64,000 bases of DNA from Lepas anatifera (lineage: Eukaryota > Arthropoda > Thecostraca > Lepadidae), in the NCBI GenBank assembly GCA_034440635.1, contig JAOTON010001028.1, positions 1,747,501 to 1,811,500 on the forward strand, read 5' to 3'. The notes under the pieces are model-generated. The model saw only the letters and a list, made by a program, of their open reading frames with translations, searched no databases and was not told the origin of the DNA. The position numbers were made by a program, and so were the translations under genes. Shown one piece after another: positions 56,790-64,000 of this stretch. The first letter of the stretch is position 1. Each line of letters begins with the position of its first letter.

Positions 56790-57425
56790 GCTGGTCTGGG
56801 CCTCCTGAGTTGATCATGTGATTTCCCGAAAAGCTCTTGTCAAGAGCTTTCGAACGCGGTTCGTATTTTTGGGCTCTTTTCGGGAAATAAGATACGAGGG
56901 GGCGGGATACGCCCCCTCCCCCAGTGGGGTGCGTCATTGCCAGAGACTACAGTGGGGCGCGTGTTAAGTTGGCCTGAGGCCCCGTGAGGAGATGTGGCGC
57001 CTCAAATTGTCAAATTGTTTTGGGGATTCTTGAGCTGGTTCAAGGACCTATAAGTCTATCTTGTGCCCGTTAAGCTAGTCTTATGACCCCATCTCTGGGG
57101 GCCACTAAGCTAGTCTAGTCCTCGGGGGAAACTTGAGCTGCTCTGGGGGATATGATCCATGTCTGGGGTCCCCTGAGCTGGTCTTGAATACACAGAAAAT
57201 AAGAACACAAAGCAAACTCCCATCATTTTGGGGAGCCAGTGAGCTAATCTAGTCCCTGGGGGCACAACAGGGGGGGGGCAACTTCTCTGGGTGGCTTTGA
57301 TCCGCACTAGGAGACCCAGGAGCTGATCTTGAATAGATAGGAATAAGAACACAATGTCAACTCCCCTCGTAAATGGAGCTAACGAGGAATGAGCGATCGC
57401 TAAAACGGCTTGTGGTGCCGTTTCG
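56786..57425. repeat. minisatellite of the 4.6-kb element family, second locus, with TTAA insertions
   Basis: 56790-56830 and 56964-57420 match 47170-47210 and 47622-48080 ('gttggc.tgaggccccgtgaggagatctggcgcc', 'gagctggtcttgaata.acag', 'taagaacacaa'). A GC-rich insert ending gtggggcgcgtg-TTAA (56964-56967) has its right boundary at a TTAA present in the uninterrupted 47.6-kb copy. Confidence 0.65.
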
Positions 57426-57600
57426 GCGAGAAAGGTACGAACCGAGCTAGAAAAAGGGCTGAAGAGGGGCCAGATTTTATTTTTACTAATATGGCGAAAT
57501 AAGGACCACAAAAGCCAGATTTGAGGCTAATACGACCCCTAACGGTAGTCATAAACCCACAGAAAAACCACTTGTATCACTAATTTTTGATAATTTAATA
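57426..57600. other. interior of satellite-bearing element
   Basis: No coding seen. Confidence 0.3.
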
Positions 57601-57637
57601 ATTAAAATATATTTATAATTAGTATAATATATAATTA

Positions 57638-57709
<72 letters not shown>

Positions 57710-57727
57710 TTAATACATATATAATGA

Positions 57728-57771
<44 letters not shown>

Positions 57772-57774
57772 TTA

Positions 57775-57825
<51 letters not shown>

Positions 57826-57830
57826 CTAAT
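57600..57830. repeat. (TA)n-rich tract with internal duplications
   Basis: Three long TA runs are separated by the word 'atcattaatacatat', which appears twice (near 57707 and 57768). Confidence 0.95.
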
Positions 57831-58057
57831 AATTAAAACTAATTTTTGATAGTTTAGTATTGAATTGACACAATATTTTAGCACATTGCCGCTTAATAGG
57901 AAGCCGAGTACCCTTCCAATCCTGCGTGACCATCAAATGAGTTTGTCCACGTAACCAGAATATGTGTTAACATCGTCACTTATCTTGGCCACACCACTTC
58001 CCGCTAACATTTAATATTTTTTCCTGCCTTTCCAACTGCGAATTGTTTGCTCTTGAA
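57831..58057. other. unassigned DNA
   Basis: No feature recognised. Confidence 0.3.
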
Positions 58058-61000
58058 CAGTGGCGGATCTAGGATTCTGGTAAGTGAGGGAGGGCGGAAC
58101 CTCAGAGGGCGCACTTTACCATCAACTTTTGACCCAAAGGGCGCCGTTAGTGTCGCATACTCCACGTCCGGCTTTCGATGGCTGTCATACCCGTGGATCG
58201 TGTTTTTAGCAAAGGGGGCGTTCCAGGACAAATCGACCAGGCACCACCTAGATTATACATAGCATAATCTCAGATTTCGCTCCAACTTTGTCTCGCACAG
58301 GGTTATCAGTGGCGTAGAATTCAGATTTGAGAATATTTATTTTCTCAAAATACGGGTTCTGGAGTTAGAGCTTGCTGAAAATCGTGAAAATCCGTGTTTT
58401 TGGCAAAACATGGTGGCATAGAATCATCATTTTCTATGTAGTCCTTCGTTATGAATTTAGTTTTCCAAAAATGATTATTTCCAAGTTTTTAAAAATTTGT
58501 ATTTAATTTTTGAACCAATTTTTTCTAAGTGTAGCCAGTGATTCATCTTAAAATAAGCTGCTGAAAAATTTTCCCTGTACTTGTGCTTTTCATAACGTCA
58601 ATAAAATTTTGTGTTCTTGAATTTATTGATGTCTAATCAACCAAAGAGTGACGTCATGCGCGCGAAAATCAGCCACCCGGCGCGCCCCACTGATAGCCGA
58701 CTGGCATTTCGGCCAACCGACGACACGCACGCGTGTGGTGCTCGGCGGAGACAATGGGTTAGAAGTTTGTTGCTAGGGAAACATGCATTTGCATAAGCGC
58801 AAAGAGTTGTGGATTTTTTTTAAGTAAGGGTGTGCCGTTGACAAAACAATATTTTCTAGTCCTTCTTTTTCTTTCATCTTTTGTTTTCGGCTTCAGTAAG
58901 GTTTCCTTAAGAGTAAGGAACGTAAACAACATATGTTATTAAGTATGTGCTTTGAAGCAAGGTGGAATAAATATTATTCAGGTCCTGGGTGGAAGCGAAT
59001 TCATGGCTAAAGGTGTGTGTTAGGACAGTAGGGTACTATATTCAGTGGCATTTGGTTTGGTTCACCAGCAGATGAGGCTGAATCAATGTACCAAAAGACA
59101 GTTTTAATTTCTATGGACATGAAAGTGACCTATTTTGGTTCACATGCTGGAAGCACGTACCCCCTTGACGTTTACCATTTCAGCTCTGAAATAAAATGAC
59201 AAACTCCAAGCACATCCTATTATGTTTTGAAAACGGCAGTAAGAAACTGAAAGCACAGAGTAAAGGATAAACAAACTTCAAAGGATCAGTTCAACCAAAA
59301 CCTTTCTGTTCTGACGGTAGTCCCGTTCAGCGCGGCAATACATGGGAAAATTCAACTTCGGCTGAAACTGTTGGAGCGCTCAGTGAGTCAGTCGATGATG
59401 ATTGTGTCTCCGCAGCGAGCAGCTCTTCAGTAACTGCCTCCGGCTGCTGTCTGGTTTTTCCTGAGCAATTGTGACATTTGTTGATTTTAAATTTACTCGG
59501 TCTTGTAAGTAGGCGTCTTTTGCGGAGAACACTCCACGGGGTCAGCACCAGAGGTTCTATTTTTGGTCCCGACGTCTCGGAGCCGGGACTGGATGCTGGG
59601 CCCGGCCGGGACTATGCCGGGATCAACTGGGTCTGTACCAGGATAGTGCCGGAACCTCTGGGGATTGGAGAGCGTGATAGTCTTAACTAGGGCCTGTGTT
59701 CCTTGGGGCCCATATCAGATTGAGATTGCTTAATTTTTTACCAATTAAGTTAGCTTTCTCTTAGCATTTGATGAATAAATAGCCTAATATGGCGAACTAC
59801 GTACACAACAATTGTCTTACTTGAACCTTTATGGGGCTGTGCATAAATGACGTCACGGGGGGATATTGGGTCGAAAAGAGTCATACCTTGGCCAGGGCTG
59901 GAGATCTCTTCTCGATCCAGGGGATTTTGGGTGGGCTAACGCTCAGCCGGCAATACAAGTCCTGCAATTGCCGTCCTACTTGGATGGCAATACAAGCTCC
60001 ATTCGAGAATGGAATGAAATAACAAAATTACACATAGTTCATGGCTGAAATAGAAAATCGAAGTCACTGGTTGAAACGTATAAGACAAGGCTGCACATTT
60101 TTCCTATTAACCCGACATTTTTTCCGGCACCAATGCCAGGAAGTCATCTTATTCCGTGGCATTCTACCACTGCTATGTCGCACAAAAGCGTGAACACCGA
60201 CAGCAGAAAACTGGCGTCCGAAACGAAGTAGCCACATTTGACATCCAACTGCCCAAGTAACAATGCCATAATAACTGTGGAGGATGTACTCCCAGCTTCA
60301 TGAGCTGCGCACTGGACATCTGACACCTCGTGAGTGTCATTGGGGCACTGACTCACAAACCGGGGACATCGTATTCGCGTTGGATATGATGTCGTTTCAA
60401 CATGCAAAACAGACCAAGCTTGCACAAATGCACAAATCTCTTCATTTTCAAAATCAAAATGTATGACTCAAATCCGTAGTTGATCTTTATTGGCAACGTT
60501 AAGATATGGCGAGTCGTACACCCCTAGCCGAATTAAAATTGCATTGATATCAACCTTTTGTTGAACACGTGTTTTTCCGCTTTTATTTCCCACCTTTAAT
60601 CACGATTGCAAGAGTTCATGCGCTCCTGAGTCAATATACTGCCCGTGCCCACGCACCGGCGCGCCAGTACGGTGGTCGTGGCGAGGACGGCCGGGCGCGC
60701 CGGGCGGCCGATTTTTGCGCGCATGGCGCCATTCTATGTTTACTTACACATGATGATGTTTAAAACGAAAAATATTATTGACCTCGCTAAATAGAAGAGA
60801 AATGAGTGCGCATTTTTTCTATAGATGCCTTTAACGTGAATTACTGCCCACACTATAAAAAATCATAAGAAAAATAGTCAAAACATTTCTAAAAAAAATT
60901 GAAATTTTCGAACAAAAAACGAGATGCTTCAACTTTGTTTCCCACATTTTTAAACTAATCCCGTGTCATTTGGAGCTAAGAATTGAAAGTTAAGGCTGAA

Positions 61001-61230
61001 AATAATCGTTGTATATCACCATGTTTTGACGAAATCGATTTTTTACGATTTTCTTCAAGCTCTAATTCCAAAACCGTGCGTCTGAGGAAATAAATAATCT
61101 AAGATCATGTTGCCACGCTCCTGACAACCCAGTGGACGAAATTGGAACGAAATCCGCGACTATGCTATGTAGGCGCCTGGTCGATCTGTGCTGGAACGCC
61201 CTAAAGTTCTGTCGCTCCCTCCCACCACCA
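58058..61230. mobile_element. older foldback element, relative of 39907-43137
   Basis: The outer end CAGTGGCGGATCTAGG is at 58058. At 58215 ggggcgttccaggacaaatcgaccaggc is matched in inverse by gcctggtcgatctgtgctggaacgcc at 61174-61200. The arms stay alignable inward for about 250 bases (for example 'ggagttagagcttgctgaaaatcgt' versus 'ggaattagagcttgaagaaaatcgt'), at roughly 70 percent identity. The 2.5-kb interior contains the dispersed repeat at 59884-59965 and no transposase. Confidence 0.7.
59884..59965. repeat. dispersed repeat shared with 13680-13800
   Basis: 'ctggagatctcttctcgatc' followed by 'caggggattttgggtgggctaa' corresponds to 13690-13740. Confidence 0.5.
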
Positions 61231-61479
61231 TAACAATTTTTCTGCTGCTCTGTTTCGTTTTTTTTCGAAAAATCTTATTTAAGAGCGAAAAAAGACCAAA
61301 AGAAGCCATATTTATACAAGGGAAAAACCAAACATAGCTTAGGTACCAGCATCTAGAGCAAGGGCTAAAAAGGCCAGGCTCCATGAAAAGGCCAACCGAA
61401 AAAAATCGGGGAGAAACACGACAAAAAAGGCCCAATTCGAGATATTTAGCGACAAAATGCCAACCTGGTAGCCCTGCAA

Positions 61480-62275
61480 GGCACCCCTGATTATATAAAT
61501 TGTCATTTTTACTGTTGAATTTTGGGGAGGGTGCTAAAAAGACATGTGCCCCTGAGCTCAGAGGGCAGTCTCCTAAACCAGGATTTCTACTAATTCATTT
61601 CAATGAAAAACTACTTTTTACAACTTTCCCCCTGCCACCCTTTCTCCATCCAACCCACTGGCCTGTTTAGTTTCTCTTTGCTTTTACTGGATCGGATCGT
61701 TGAAAATTTGACATTTTACAAACGCGTCAAAAAGGCATCTCCCTAATTATTCCGGCAGCAAAAATTTTGCCCTCCCAATATCACAATGCCACTCCTCCTC
61801 TCAAGGTCCTCGTGGGAGTTGTTGCACGAAATCCACGTTCGTCCAGGGCTTACTCATCACTAATAATTATTGGTACTCGTAGGCACAAAGCCAGTGGGCA
61901 TAACAAATGCAATGTTCGACTGCATTATGTCTTAGTTTCCACAAAGTGGCAAACATCACAGCCTCTGTTGATTTCTCTAATGCTAACTACTTCCATGAGT
62001 GGGCTGACTTGTTCTTAAATACATAAAAAACAGTTGTGTTTTGGCTACTTCATGATATTTCAGTGATATTGTTTTCCGTTCTTTCCTATTTTAGCCAAGT
62101 TTTTCTTTTCTACCAATACTTGATTTGCATTTTAATAGGATCAAAGGTGCCCAGAAGTTGATATATGCTAAGATATAGTAAGTTTTAAGGTTACGTTAAA
62201 AAAGTGCCCTGTTTCTCCCGGGGTGCCCCTCAAAGGTGGTGTGCCCCCCATACCAAAGTTCTGGCTGCGCCTCTG
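61480..62275 (+). mobile_element. right end of a second 4.6-kb-type satellite element
   Basis: From 'ggcacccctgattatataaattg' to the terminus ttctggctgcgcctctg the sequence tracks 48083-48857, including 'gcatctcccaa/ggcatctcccta', 'ccggcagcaaaaat', 'agccagtgggcataacaaa' and 'ggggtgcccctcaaaggtggtgtgccccc'. With 56786-57425 it is probably one element split by the foldback at 58-61 kb. Its left terminus was not found. Confidence 0.75.
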
Positions 62276-63508
62276 ATTGAATACTTGTGTCCCTGACACC
62301 CGATTGCAATGTAAGCTGCACAGGGTTTTGCATAATGAGCATATCGACAAACATTATTCAGATCCCTGACACATTATTGCTGTGTGGGTCTAGACTTGAC
62401 ACACGTGTCTAGACTTGGCACCGGCAGTTAACCGGCTGCATTAACGGGAGATACGCGAAAAAATTTATTGTCTAGATGAAAATGTCACAAAAAGTTGTTT
62501 CGGAAGTCCTATTCGCATTTTTGCGAATTCGGCCTGCAAATGCCTTAAAATTGCTCTCAAAGTCAACATTTCTTGAAGACTTTACCGGTAAACCTCTTAT
62601 CGCTGCAAGTGACGTAGCCCCGGCTAAGGCTATCAAATTCTCTAAAAATCGCTCCCATTTTTCCTAAGCAGTGGCTTGAAAGTTTGAAACTTTGAAATAA
62701 AAAACTATTTTAAAAAAGTTACAGCCAAAAATAATATTAAAACAAAAATAAAGGACTTAAGAAATCACAATTGACCAATCAGAGCATACAGTCACCTCAT
62801 TGGAGGTCACGTGACCTTTCTGACGTAAAAGTTTTGTCATCCTGGGGCTGAAGCAGAAAATGACTCAAAACCCAAGGTACGAAACAGCTGAAGACTTGAA
62901 TAATTATATTTTTTCCGTTTCTAGGGCAAACTAATTCCTTCTATATTTTTGAAAGGCTTTGTAAAATTAATTCAAATACAAGTACAAGACAACACATTTT
63001 TTTTTAATTTTAATGCAATTCTATTGCTAGAAAAGGTCCGCCACCCATTTAATCGGGTAGCCAGGCGTGCCCCCTCCGCGATCCCAACGACAACAGTACC
63101 CTTACGTTAACACCACCAGAACATAAAATATTACAGATCGCGGCACGCCCTGCTAGGAAAAAGAAAGTAACTTAGAGAAAGCATAATAAATATCAATACT
63201 ATTAGTAAAAACTGCCAGTAGTAGCTCCCTGTAAATATACAGGGAGCAGGAATACAGGTCTATTTAGGTTAAATGCACAATAATTTAGCTCATTACCGGT
63301 TAGATTGTTAGTCTTTTTCCAAACGGGACTACCCAAAACTGGAGATTCGTGTTAGCCCCTCCGAGATTCTGGCGAAAAGATGAGGCCTAGTAACATTCGC
63401 CAGAGAACTCGGAAGACAGTAAGCAAATTAAGGCAGACATGCAGGCATAGGCAAGCAAGCAAGCAGGCAAACTAGCAAGCAAGCGCAGCAGGGAGTCAGA
63501 CGCACGCA
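62276..63508. other. unassigned DNA
   Basis: No gene is supported. A palindromic pair, gctccctgtaaatatacagggagc, lies at 63224-63247. 63040-63125 is similar to 285-365. Confidence 0.4.
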
Positions 63509-63847
<339 letters not shown>

Positions 63848-63945
63848 CAACGTCCATGCAACATGCACAACGTCCATGCAACATGCACAACGCCCATGCA
63901 ACATGCACGTCCATGCAACATGCACAACGCCCATGCAACACGCAC
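63848..63945. repeat. 20-bp minisatellite 'cgtccatgcaacatgcacaa'
   Basis: About five units with C/T variation (cgtccatg / cgcccatg) and one unit shortened by 4-6 bases. It adjoins the CA tract and probably grew from it. Confidence 0.9.
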
Positions 63946-64000
63946 AAACCTACACATATACACTAGGAAGCATTTATTGGGACACAATTACAGTCTTCAA

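Overview
This looks like a gene-poor, transposon-saturated stretch of an animal nuclear genome. Evidence for a metazoan: spliced exons with GT/AG borders, a THAP zinc-finger exon, tRNA-derived SINEs, a LINE reverse-transcriptase relic, TTAA (piggyBac-type) elements and long CA/TA microsatellites. A small Tyr/Gly/His-rich secreted peptide resembling cuticle proteins suggests an arthropod, but this is an inference from few residues and the species cannot be named. No bacterial operons, CRISPR arrays, rRNA or stand-alone tRNA genes were seen.

Host genes. (1) A plus-strand gene for a type II membrane, glycosyltransferase-like protein. Exon 1 is 34796-35307 and exon 2 is 51642-51795. Splice phases match (AG|G) across a 16.3-kb intron, and exon 2 holds a DxD-type motif. 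Later exons were not found. (2) A broken secreted Gly/Tyr-rich peptide exon (29827-29992). A SINE sits on its splice acceptor and the reading frame is shifted. (3) A THAP-domain exon (43335-43560), probably part of a transposon. (4) A decayed minus-strand fragment (9799-10301) with a tryptophan-rich C-terminal domain.

Layout. 1-3.1 kb: SINE-2 relic and unassigned DNA. 3.1-5.3 kb: one TTAA element inside another. 6.7-8.6 kb: CA repeat, then a GC-rich minisatellite hit by a 272-bp element. 9.8-10.3 kb: pseudogene. 10.4-14.8 kb: diverged repeats and a CA/TA tract. 14.9-15.1 kb: complete SINE-2. 15.1-23 kb: mostly unassigned, with a GC island at 22.0-22.7 kb. 23.2-24.2 and 26.7-27.8 kb: intact TTAA elements, the first flanked by 0.2-kb direct repeats. 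28.1-31.4 kb: two other TTAA elements around the peptide gene. 34.6-51.8 kb: the glycosyltransferase-like gene. Its intron holds a LINE relic interrupted by a 12.3-kb element with 8-bp target duplications; that element contains minisatellites, a palindrome with a TTAA element at its exact centre, the THAP exon, and a second 4.6-kb satellite-bearing element. 54.3-62.3 kb: further copies of the same families, including an older foldback. 63.5-64 kb: a long CA tract and a 20-bp tandem repeat.

The main biology is therefore nested transposition. Target duplications, empty sites in sister copies and reading-frame continuity allow the order of several insertions to be read directly.
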